Source: Gongronella butleri
Lineage: Eukaryota > Mucoromycota > Mucoromycetes > Mucorales > Cunninghamellaceae
Assembly (NCBI GenBank): GCA_025201375.1
Contig: JAIWZP010000020.1
Span: 310,001 to 374,000, forward strand
Length of the DNA: 64,000 nucleotides
Direction: 5' to 3'
The translations under genes were made by a program, and so were the position numbers. The notes beneath the pieces are model-generated. The model was not told where the DNA came from. It ran no database searches and saw nothing but the letters and a program-made list of their open reading frames with translations. Positions 11,267-20,667 of this stretch are shown piece by piece (position 1 is the first letter of the stretch; each line of letters starts with the position of its first letter).

Positions 11267-11686
11267 ATGCAATTCGATGACAAAGCCGTCCATTTGATCG
11301 ACCACCCTTTGCATCCGACATACCGCGCTCCCAGCAGCTTTGAATGGCTGCGGCGCTGGTGGATGTCCAAGACTCAGGTGCCTGCCGTATGGTGTTTCCG
11401 TCTGCTGCGCCAGGATCTCATTTGCTGCCCATTTTGTCCATTTTCACGCGCCAACCAGAAGCTGCTGTGGGACGCCGTGCGAAAGGGGCAAATGGAGATC
11501 GAGCTATCGGAGCCGCGCATCGGGTCCCAGCCTGTTCGCATTGTGTTTCAAGAAAGTCTTGCTTACACCTTTGACGCCGACTTTTCGCCCGTTCTCTACG
11601 ACATTGTTGCGCACCCGCCCATGATTGTCTCCCCATGGAAGCGCAGGAAGAACTCGCCCCATGCATCGCCGCATCCAACAGTCTAG
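11267..11686 (+). CDS. hypothetical protein, 139 aa
   Basis: A single-exon frame starts with an ATG after a long pyrimidine-rich leader and ends at TAG 11684-11686. An AATAAA lies 100 bases downstream (11786). Codon use (GAC, CTC, CGC, GTG rich) resembles the certain genes nearby. The sequence has an aromatic/basic N-terminal part (SFEWLRRWWMSK), a Cys cluster DLICCPFCPFSR and a hydrophilic Lys/His tail. No transmembrane segment or recognised domain is present. It could be lineage-specific. Confidence 0.6.
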   Translation: MQFDDKAVHLIDHPLHPTYRAPSSFEWLRRWWMSKTQVPAVWCFRLLRQDLICCPFCPFSRANQKLLWDAVRKGQMEIELSEPRIGSQPVRIVFQESLAYTFDADFSPVLYDIVAHPPMIVSPWKRRKNSPHASPHPTV

Positions 11687-11785
11687 ACAAAAAGACAAAA
11701 ATCAAAATATCAAAAAACATCAACTTACGCCTTTCATCCGCATTGTAAATACAATTGTTATGCCTGCATCGTCCTTTCATGGACA

Positions 11786-11791
11786 AATAAA
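11786..11791 (+). promoter_or_regulatory. polyadenylation signal AATAAA
   Basis: AATAAA about 100 bases after the stop of the 139-aa hypothetical gene. Confidence 0.4.
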
Positions 11792-11799
11792 AGACTCGC

Positions 11800-12741
11800 C
11801 TTCGATCCTTTGATCGTTGGCTTTTTTTTTTTTAATCCCTCGGTGATCATGCTGCATTGTCATACCTCACCGCAGCTTTTTTTTGGACGGCTTGACAAAG
11901 AATCATTACGTTTTTCAATGCGCACATGACTGTCACGGGTACGATTTACACCTGCACTGCCCACTTGGGCTGGGTGTGTCGACTTGTGTTCATGCAGCAC
12001 AAGGGCAAAGCAAAAGGAAAAGCAAAAATGCAAAAAAAGAAAATTATGATAAAAATAATAAAAACGCGAGCATCTCATGTACACACATTTTTTCTTGTTT
12101 TCTGTGCCTTGCGACATTAAGTGCGCTCCCGCAAGGCGTAAAAAAAAGGGGGGTGAGGAGTCTCGGACGTCGACCCGACACATGGGCCAATTTAGCTTCT
12201 CCCTTTTGTTTATCAGGTGATCAATACTCAACACAAAGCGACCAATGGGCCCACCTGATATGGCAACGCACACACCAACTGGTTGTGGCCCCTCCTTTTA
12301 GGTCGCACAGGAATGTATGGCCCTTGCTCACCAATTGCGTAATGTACGCAATTTTCTCGCTCCAAAGTTGCCATGACATACTGCGCCTTGCCTTTTTTTT
12401 TTTTTTTTTTGGTCGAGCAACTAGCAATTGATCCGATTCCGCATGATAAAATGCGACATGTGCATGACAAAGCAGAAAAAAAAAAGCGAGAAACGGGCTA
12501 AAAAGAATAAATTGGATCTCACAATGATGCACCCGCAGCTTAAATTGTAATCATTGGCGCGCAGTCTGCACACGCACGCGCGGACGGAGTGGACGCGACC
12601 CCCTGAAATGGCATTGAGACGCCATCGCGAGGCGAGGCGCGGAAAAATGCGACACGTGATCCCATACCGGAGATAGACGAAAACAAAGAGACAATGATGG
12701 AATTTTACTTTGAGTGGTATTAACTGACGGTTGTAAAAGGA
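11800..12741. other. intergenic stretch
   Basis: No gene recognised; one T run near 12391-12410. Confidence 0.5.
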
Positions 12742-12748
12742 TATAAAG
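12742..12748 (+). promoter_or_regulatory. TATA box
   Basis: TATAAAG, followed by a transcript-leader-like T- and C-rich stretch, upstream of the unresolved split gene. Confidence 0.4.
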
Positions 12749-13209
12749 TGGTCAAAGAGCCACTAAAAAAGCATCAAGCCAAGCATGAAATAGTTTATAT
12801 CTTCTTTTTCGTTCCTTTTTTTTTTTGCCTTCAATCCTTTTTGTCTCATTGGCCCAATTCCATCACCATCATCTGCGCGTTGCTTGTGGCTCTTCAATGC
12901 ATGTCTTGCCAAGTCTCTACCTACTTTGATTGCCGAGCAATGACCGCTTTTGTCTCTTGCCGCCTTTGGTTTGTTTTACTGCGCGCTGCTCGATTCAATC
13001 CCCGCTTCATCTGCGCGTCAAAAAAGCAGACCAATTATCCTGAAAGGCCCCGCAACGTTCTTTTTTCCCCCTTCCTTTCCCTTCCCCTTTTCTTTTCTTT
13101 TTTTCTCTTCACACTCTCAACACCAACTCTCTCCCGCTTGTCTCTCACCAAGATCGATTCCGCCAACACCGCCGCATTCGCGTCAAGGGTGCTGCTAGAC
13201 AATCGCAGC

Positions 13210-14260
13210 GTTTGACCCACGGTATTTTGGGCAGCACTGACGTGCGCCGCGTCATTCGCTCGCCTCACCCGACAACACTTGGCCGCACACTTCCCACACA
13301 AGGACAACAGCAGCCAAGGGGGAAAATGGTTCGTGTCACATCGATATCTTTAAATTGCAGGTCAATCCGTTCGGATGGCGCCTTCCGTCAGTTTGCCAAC
13401 GGCGCTTGGTTCAAAAATCACGCCAAATGCCGTCACGGACAACAATGGAGATCTCGTGGCTACCACTATAAACTCGCTCGAACGGTCGACCCAGAGCGGC
13501 ATCCCCATTTGTCGCTTGTTACGCGTTGTTGCAATGGCGAGCACGTCCCTACAACGTGAAAAAATGATTTTATCAGTTCCCAAGGGCAAACCCCAACGCG
13601 TGTCCTTGGAAGCCAGCCACTCGGGCACCGTGCGCTGTTGCGAATTCAAGAAGCACTTGCGTAGGTCGATAATGGACGCTCCACAGCACTTTTCTGGGTC
13701 TATCCGTATGCTCAGACGGCGGCAAGACGATCTGCATCAATCACCACCTCCTCATGGCGATGCTTTTTGATCTTGGTGTCATCACAGAGACAGATGACAC
13801 AATGGGATGGCCAGGTAAGCATTGGGATGATTGCTCTGAAAGGCGACAAGAACGGAATATTCGTGGTAAATGGGGGAAAAATCGCATCTCACGTCTTTTT
13901 TTCTTTTTCAGCGACTGGTTCAAGGACATCACGCGGCCCAAGACGCCCACCATGCGTAAGATGCCCCTTGGCCCAATTCACATGGTAAGCTAATAAGAGC
14001 GGAAAGGTGCGTCTTTGTAACGACGAATCTCATCTTTTTTTTTTTACAGCTCGTCGATCGATCATCCTTGGAATTGGCCATCCGACTTTTATATGCCCAC
14101 GATCGATGGCGTCTACAAGGAGCTCCCCCTGGCAAGGAGGGGCAAAGACTTGTTTAAGGTGTTTTACAGAGGCTTCGCGGCTCAATTTTTCCCTTCGTGG
14201 CTCAATATTTTAACTTGGCCCAAAATTTATAATAAAGCAGTATTAAGTTACATGATGTAA
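13210..14260 (+). CDS. unresolved multi-exon gene; last exon resembles a mitochondrial carrier C-terminus
   Basis: Coding-like codon use is clear in three places. One is 13375-13660 (TDNNGDLVATTINSLERS, VPKGKPQRVSLEASHSGTVR). The next is about 13714-13814 (GGKTICINHHLLMAMLFDLG, VITETDDTMGW), which joins if 13660-13713 is an intron (GTAGGT...CTCAG). The third is the last exon from 14050, FYMPTIDGVYKELPLARRGK then DLFKVFYRGFAAQFFPSWLN, ending at TAA 14258. The final block recalls the third repeat of mitochondrial carriers, but the PxDxxKxR motif was not found. The middle exon (13912-13985) reads well as DWFKDITRPKTPTMRKMPLG, but that frame does not join its neighbours; the joining frame reads TGSRTSRGPRRPP. 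The model may contain a missed intron or a frameshift. The start codon is not resolved. Confidence 0.35.
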
Positions 14261-14368
14261 AGGATGAAAGGGAGTCATGAGAAGACAGGGGAGTGGAAAA
14301 ACAATACATGAGAGTAATGGAATTATAGTACAGAGTGTAAAAAAAGGAAAAAAAAAGAAAAAGGGCAC

Positions 14369-16261
14369 CTACATGAACCAGTCAAGGACGTGCTTGTACC
14401 ACTTGCGCGACTTTTCAGCTTCAGCGTCGGCGGGGGTGTACTCCCAGCGATCCGTGTCAAGATCGACCTCGTCCAATGGGATCAATTTTGTCTTTTTGAT
14501 GATTTTGAAGCCAACGAGGAGGATGGCAAAGATGACGACGCTGATGTACGTGTTGACGACGGCAGCCGCGTTGGACCAATCGGCGGCATAGCCGTACGAG
14601 GCAAATACGAGCGCCGAGATGATAAGGGCGATGATGGGGCCGACTGGGAAGAAAAGGGCACGGTAGGGCAAATCCGACAAGCTGCGGCCCTGTTTCTTGA
14701 GGGCCATTCGGAAGCGGATGTGGATCACGCTGATGGACGCCCACGTGAGGATGCTGCTGGAGCCGGTCAGAGCAATCAACCAGCTGAACACAACGCCATT
14801 GCCCCAGATGGTGCCCAAAAACGAGAGCGATGCGATCACGGTCGTGAACACCATGCTCCACACGGGCACACCGTGCTTGGTCACGCGCATAAAGATCTTG
14901 GGCGCCTTGCCCTCCTTGGCCATCGCCGTCAACGTGCGCGACGATGCGTAAAAGCACGAATTCGTCGCGCTCAGCACAGACGTCAAGATAATACCATTCA
15001 TGATCGATGCTGCAGATCCAATGCCGGCATTCTGGAACACAAGCGTGAAGGGTGAAGCGCTCACATCCGAGTCGTCCATAGCCGTAAACAAATTCGGGTC
15101 ATTGTAAGGGATGTCGAGTGAAATGATCAGCACCGTCAGAATGAAGAACAAAAAGATTCGCCAAAAGGTGACTCTAATTGCTCGAGGCACAGCGACAGCA
15201 GGGTTCTCGCTCTCGCCAGCGGTGATCGCCACGAGCTCCGTGCCGCCAAACGAGTAAAACGCGTAAATCGCGACGCTAAAGATGCCAGTGAACGTCGGCG
15301 CCGCACCATCAATGTACCAATATTGCGTGCCAATGTAGCCTTGGTTACCCACGGCGCCCACATTGACGAGAATGCCCACAATGATGAAAACGAGCACGGT
15401 CAGCACCTTGATGATCGACAGCCAGTATTCGAGCTCCGCATATGCACGCACTTGCACCAGATTGATGCCAACCATGAGCACCATGATCACAATCGCCCAC
15501 ACCCACGTCGGAATCGTGCTGTTCCAGTATCCAATGATGATTTGCGCAGCCGTCAATTCACTTGGCACGCTCAATGCCCACTGGAAAAAGTAATTGACAC
15601 CTGTGGGTCGCACAAAATACAATAAAAAAAGGCACATCAATAATAAGGTTCAATGTGTCACGCGCGCGTGCGAGAAAAAAAAGAAACAGAGATTACCCAA
15701 GGTAAAGCCAAGAGCCGGATCAACAAAACGAGAGCCAAACGAATTAAACGCACCAGGCAAAGGCAGGTACGCCGACATTTCACCAAGAGACATCACAATG
15801 GAATACACCATCAAACCGACAATCACGTACGAACTACAAAACAGGAGAGAGAAAAAAACGGACGCATTAGCCAAAGACTGCATTTCCGCTCCTTGTTTTT
15901 CACAAATCACTTACATGAAGCAGCCCGCAGGACCAGCTTCGGCCACAGATGCACCCACCGTCAAAAAGAGACCCGTGCCAATGGTACCGCCAATGGCAAC
16001 TGGAAGACAGTCGCACAAAGAAAAAAAGTAAAAAAAAAAAAAGGATCATGAGCACCTCCTTTTTTTTCTTTCTTTTTTTTTTAGAAAAAATTTCGTACTC
16101 ATGGTCAAATGGCGTGTTTTCATGCGACGTTGGAGCTGATTTGCCGAGGCCGAAGGCGTCTCGGACGTCTCGCGGGATGCCTTTTCATCATTGGTCTCAA
16201 TGACGACCAAACTCGATTCGTAGACAGGCACCTCTGTCTTTTCCTCGTGGACTTCAGCCAT
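14369..16261 (-). CDS. amino-acid permease (APC superfamily, yeast AAP type)
   Basis: A proton-coupled plasma-membrane importer of amino acids. Four exons run right to left. Exon 1 (from ATG 16261) is a hydrophilic cytosolic N-terminus (MAEVHEEKTEVPVYESS). A short exon holds the conserved first helix IAIGGTIGTGLFLTVGASVA. A third exon carries SYVIVGLMVYSIVMSLGEMS then AYLPLPGAFNSFGSRFVDPA. The long last exon (about 15600-14369) has the remaining helices. Family signatures are the GTIGTGLF loop, GEM.AYLP..G.F and YSFGGTELVAITAGES. The C-terminal tail is hydrophilic (DTDRWEYTPADAEAEKSRKW), as in GAP1-type permeases. About 540 residues and 12 helices fit the family. Substrate range cannot be read from sequence. 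It lies tail-to-tail with the unresolved gene at 13.2-14.3 kb. Confidence 0.93.
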
Positions 16262-17950
16262 GGTGATGATGGAGAGGGATCACGCGGAAAATTGCTGCGA
16301 AAAGGAAGAAAAAAAAGGAGAAAAAAAAAATTTTTTTTTTCTTCGCCCTTTATTTCAATTCTTCTTTTCTCTTTTCTATTCTTGATTGAACAATTCGAGA
16401 GGCCAATAGCGTGATTTGCCTACTTTTGTCGCCAGGTGAAAAACATAAGGTTTTAATCGCGCAGGTATAATTATAAGATAGCCAAGCGCACGCGATGGCG
16501 CCATGGGCCCGCGTCCCAATGTTACTCGCGTGCCTCCTGATATCCCAAGAAATAACCCCTATCATTTTACCCGCGCACGCATGCGGGCATGCCGTACCAA
16601 TGCCTATGCCCTTTTTTTGATCCGGAATCCAGGTCCCTGCAAGCATTGAAAGGTTTTTATCTGCGGAGATCGAAGTCACATTTGGCCCAGATGCAATTGA
16701 TCCCAATTTGGCAATGGGCAGCTGTGATGCAAGATCATGCCAGCTTCCTGATTCGCCAAGTTTTAAATAAGCATCTTGGGTTGGATGGCAAATGCAAAAA
16801 GTGGGCAGAGCGGGAGCAACAATAGTAGTAAATCGGAGCCATTGGCCGTGATCTCAGGTGATTTGTGGGCCCTGGTGGCCAACGTGCGGCGCGCCAAATG
16901 GGCATAGGGCAGAGTTCCTGACGCTCAATTTTTGGCTATTCTTTGGCAAACCGCTTCCCACCCACATTTACAGCGCGAAACGATCAATGGTATCCGCAAA
17001 TGTGTTCCTAGCGCGGTGCTCAGTTTCGTCACTACACCTCCAGGGCATATAAACAAGACAATTCCGGCAAATTGCCACTTTCACCGTAAAAGTGTATCCA
17101 AAACTCTGCTGTATACATCCTAAAGCCTCTTCCTTTCATCAACGCTCGCTGTGGGTGTGGATGGAAGGAGCCGCGAAAGCATCCCAGAGACATGCATGGC
17201 AAACTTCATACGATACTTTAAAATGCGGTCGAAAAATGCGCCATTTTCAAACATTCAGCTCAAAAAAGCGATAGATCACCAAATTGTTGTCCGCCTGGGA
17301 TAATTTTTTCATCATTGAAATGACGCGCACATGGGAATATTTTGTCCTTTAAGCTAACACATCCGCTGTACAATGTCAAAATCAAGCAAGTCATTCTATG
17401 CTTTGTTTTCTCGGCAACAGTCAAGGCAAAGTACTGCGTGATTGCGGGACAAAAGATGCAAAATTTTATACTTTATCGAATGAAAAAGCAATTTCATTGT
17501 GATCCGGCGTGACTTGATGGAATGACGCCAATTTTATTCATATTCGCTGTATTCGCGATTTGCTCGTGAATAATCGTTAACGACTGTTGTGCGGACGCGT
17601 CATGCAAAAAGACGGGCGCAAACGAGCGCGTTCAGTGTTCTGCAGGCCATGCGCATTTGGTCAGGTTTCCGCCCGAAACCAAAAAAAAAAATCGAGTTTC
17701 GCCATTACTTCCCGTTGCTGCAGAGGGACAGTCAAGACGCTGGTAATGCCGGATATGTCTATTATTTCTCTACACGTCAGTGTCAAAACGACGCGAGTCG
17801 GCTATTGTATTGTTGAATCGCAGAGAAAAGTAACATGTTAGTCCTATTTTACGAGTAAAATGACGTGCAACACATGATGCACTGAGATACTGACTGATTT
17901 ATTTTTCACGCCCCCGAAAGTTCACATTTGTGAATAAGCATAGGCAAGCA
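16262..17950. other. permease upstream region and non-coding DNA
   Basis: Holds the permease promoter side, then sequence without recognised genes; it merges into the repeat-rich 18-20 kb stretch. Confidence 0.5.
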
Positions 17951-17959
17951 GGACCAAAC

Positions 17960-19350
17960 AAATGTCGTGTCTACCAACAAACCAATATCAAAATTGCGAG
18001 TTTTCGAGTCATTGCACACCAACTCGCTGAGATCTCTACTAGATGCCTCCAAAACATAAGCGCTTTTACCGTGTTTGGCCGCTGATACATTTGAGATGAC
18101 TCTCGCGTTGATACGTTGGGCCCTTGTCGCGTACGCTACAATAATGGACAAAACATGACCCCCATTTTGCTGGGCGCGTCCTCCGTATCTTGATCATCGG
18201 GTCTTATATTTGAGCTAGAGAGTGTTGAACACAAAAGGCCGACGATGTAAATTTTTTTCAGGGATCGGATTTCTCCGTCTTGAGAAAATGTATTTTGCGT
18301 TAATTCAGGGCCAAATCAGAATCAAAGCGATCCCTTAAGGCTAACTCGCCAAAAACTCGAAGCGATATCTCCAAACCACAATCGCTTTTACCGCGTTTGG
18401 CCGCTGGTTCATTTGAGGCGACTCACGCGTCGAGGCGCTCAGCCGTTGCCGCAGTACGAGACCAAATAGTGCCGATCTTACCCCTTCACGCCTATGAAAC
18501 TGGCGCTTCATCAGAAACTTGCTCATCTGGTACCAAATTTGGACCAGTTGATGGTAGACCCAATTCTATAACGGTGTTATTTTTTTTTTCGCGAATCGGA
18601 TCGCTCAGTCCCGAGAAATGTCGGGATTCGAGTTTGCTAGTGAAACACCAGCGTTAAACAATATTTACGCGTTCCTCCCGATGCGCCTGGCTGTAGGGCT
18701 CCAAATCTGAATCAGTGGATAGGACTCAAAACTTCGATGGTTCCGAGTTTTTTTGCAAATTGGATTACTCAGTCCTGAGAAAATGCATTTTTTATAAATT
18801 CAGGGCCAAAACAGGATCAAAACGATCCCTGAAGGCTAACTCGCCGAGAGCTCGACGCGGTGCTCTCAAACCACAAGCGCTTTCACCGCCTTTGGCTGCT
18901 GATTCGTTTGAGGTGATTTACGCGTCGGGGAGTTCAACCGTTGCCGCGGTACGAGACAAAATGCCGCTGATCTTACCCCCGTTACGCCTATGGAACTGGC
19001 GCTTCATCAGAAACTTGCTCATCTCTTACCAAATTTAGATCAGTTGATGGTAGATCCAATTATTCAGCGTTGTTAATTTTTTTTGGGAATCGTATCACTC
19101 AGTCGCGAGAAAAAAGCTCGAGATTCGTGTTTGCTAGTGAAACCCCTGCGCCAAATAATATTTTACGCGCTTCTCCCGATGAGCCTGACTATATAGCTCC
19201 AAATTTAGACAAATGGATATTAGAGTTAAAAACCCAAGGATTCCAAGTTTTTTCGCAAATCGGATCACTCAGTCTTGAGAAATCTCGAAATTCGTATTTC
19301 GTAGTGAAAACACAGAGCCAAAATACCTCATATTTTACGCATTTTTCGTT
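17960..19350 (+). repeat. tandem array, about 2.7 units of ~497 bp
   Basis: The landmark CGGAT-x-CTC-GTC-TGAGAAA begins near 18263, 18758 and 19258 (spacing about 495 and 500). Between them recur GGCTAACTCGCC, CGCTTT.ACCG..TTTGG, TTTGAGG.GA.T.ACGCGTCG, ACTGGCGCTTCATCAGAAAC and GTTGATGGTAGA.CCAATT in the same order. A partial leading unit starts near 17960-18010. Units differ by roughly a tenth of positions. A detached fragment (49886-49945) carries the GTTGA.GGTAGACCCAATT...GCGAATCGGATCACTC part. No intact frame spans a unit. Confidence 0.8.
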
Positions 19351-19619
19351 TTTCAGGGTAAAATCATACTTGAATGACGGCTAAATACCACGACTTTTTT
19401 AATACTTCATAGCTCCTCTTTTCAAAAAAAAAAAAGGCATGGGCGTTCAGCCAGTTGGTCGAGATATGCACGATTTTCACGAATCTTTACCAAGTCTACA
19501 GTACGCATAATCATATCATATTGACCATCGTAAATCATACACTGATTGCCTCCATAACGGTTTCATTAAAACATTTTGTCGCGTCACGTCTTTTTCAACT
19601 TGGTGTTGAAAACCAGAGA

Positions 19620-20265
19620 TCCGTTGAGTCGTTGTGCAGATGAATCCAAAATATAGACATTTTCACAAATTCAGCAATGGCTCTCGAAATATTTCGTGGA
19701 TCGGGATGCAACAAGTACCATTTAAAAGAGACACGCTCGAATGTCATTTCCAGAATGTCTGTTTGCCCGATGCGCAACGTTTATACGCTTGCAAAACCCG
19801 ATCAACATTTGATTTATTTTTAACCCCATTTCCTTGACAGCGAAAAAAAGGACACATGCCGCTTTTAACGTGTCGTAAGTACCTGTTGAATATCTATCGA
19901 ATGAGTCAGTTTCACCGATGGATGACCAAAACTTGCAGAGATATGACCCCAAAGTGACCACTGAATTTTTCAAAAGTGGTTGTAGCGCTTTGGGGGATTT
20001 TGTTGCGAATTTTGCGTTGAATGCAATGCGGCTATTGTATTTTTGAGCGGGATAAACCAAATAGGTGACGAGATGAATGCAAAATAGGCCAAACTTGGTG
20101 TTTTTGAAATTTGTGGGCTCCAAAAAAAAAATCGGGCGTATCCATCTTCCCGCGCACTACTTGTAGTTCATGCAGAGATGCATTTTTTATCGACAGGCAG
20201 GGAGGCTGTAAAAAAATTTCTGGAGGCACAACAGGCCATTAAAGTCTTAAATACACCCATTGGCA
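19620..20265 (+). repeat. dispersed repeat R2, copy 1
   Basis: Aligns in order with 52550-53010 and 53690-53960: GTGCAGATGAATCCAAAAT, TGTCATTTCC..A.TGT.TG, ATTTTTCAAAAGTGG, GTAGCGCTTTGGGGG, a TTTTGAGCGGG block and AAAAAATCGGGCG. It ends with CTGTAAAAA.TTTCTGGAGG, which reappears at 55509. It lies just downstream (left) of the EF-2-like gene. Confidence 0.7.
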
Positions 20266-20660
20266 TTTTCTTCAGGCAAATGTGTCCTTTTTTTTCAGCA
20301 TAGCACGATGTTGCAGGCATTGAAAAAAAAACAAAAACGTCAGGTTCTTCATTAATGCTGTTCACGCTACATTGTGTTTTAAAATGCACGGATCATGCGC
20401 TTTTTTTCAATACTGTATGATCCAATCATAAGATCCCAGAATCATGAAAATCGTGTTTTGTGCATTTTTCCGGTTGCTTTTTCTGATTACTGTTACCTTT
20501 TTTTTTTTTTAAAAAAAATATATGATAGCATACATTTCATGCTTGAATTATTACAGCATGAGAACGTATCATATTTTGTTCCGAACGGCAAAAAGACTCA
20601 GAAATTTGATTTTCCACAGCTTCAAAATATGATATGATATGATATATTGTGCGTACTTTA
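20266..20660. other. A/T-rich non-coding stretch
   Basis: Contains homopolymers and an ATATG/ATGATAT-rich segment near 20620-20648; nothing recognised. Confidence 0.5.
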
Positions 20661-20667
20661 TTTTATT

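Noticed and set aside
13362..13649. Minus-strand frame of 95 residues opposite the unresolved gene
   Set aside because: It mirrors the plus-strand coding signal, which has better codon use and splice sites.
17960..19350. CRISPR-like array
   Set aside because: Units are about 497 bp with no short identical repeats or unique spacers; a eukaryotic tandem repeat.
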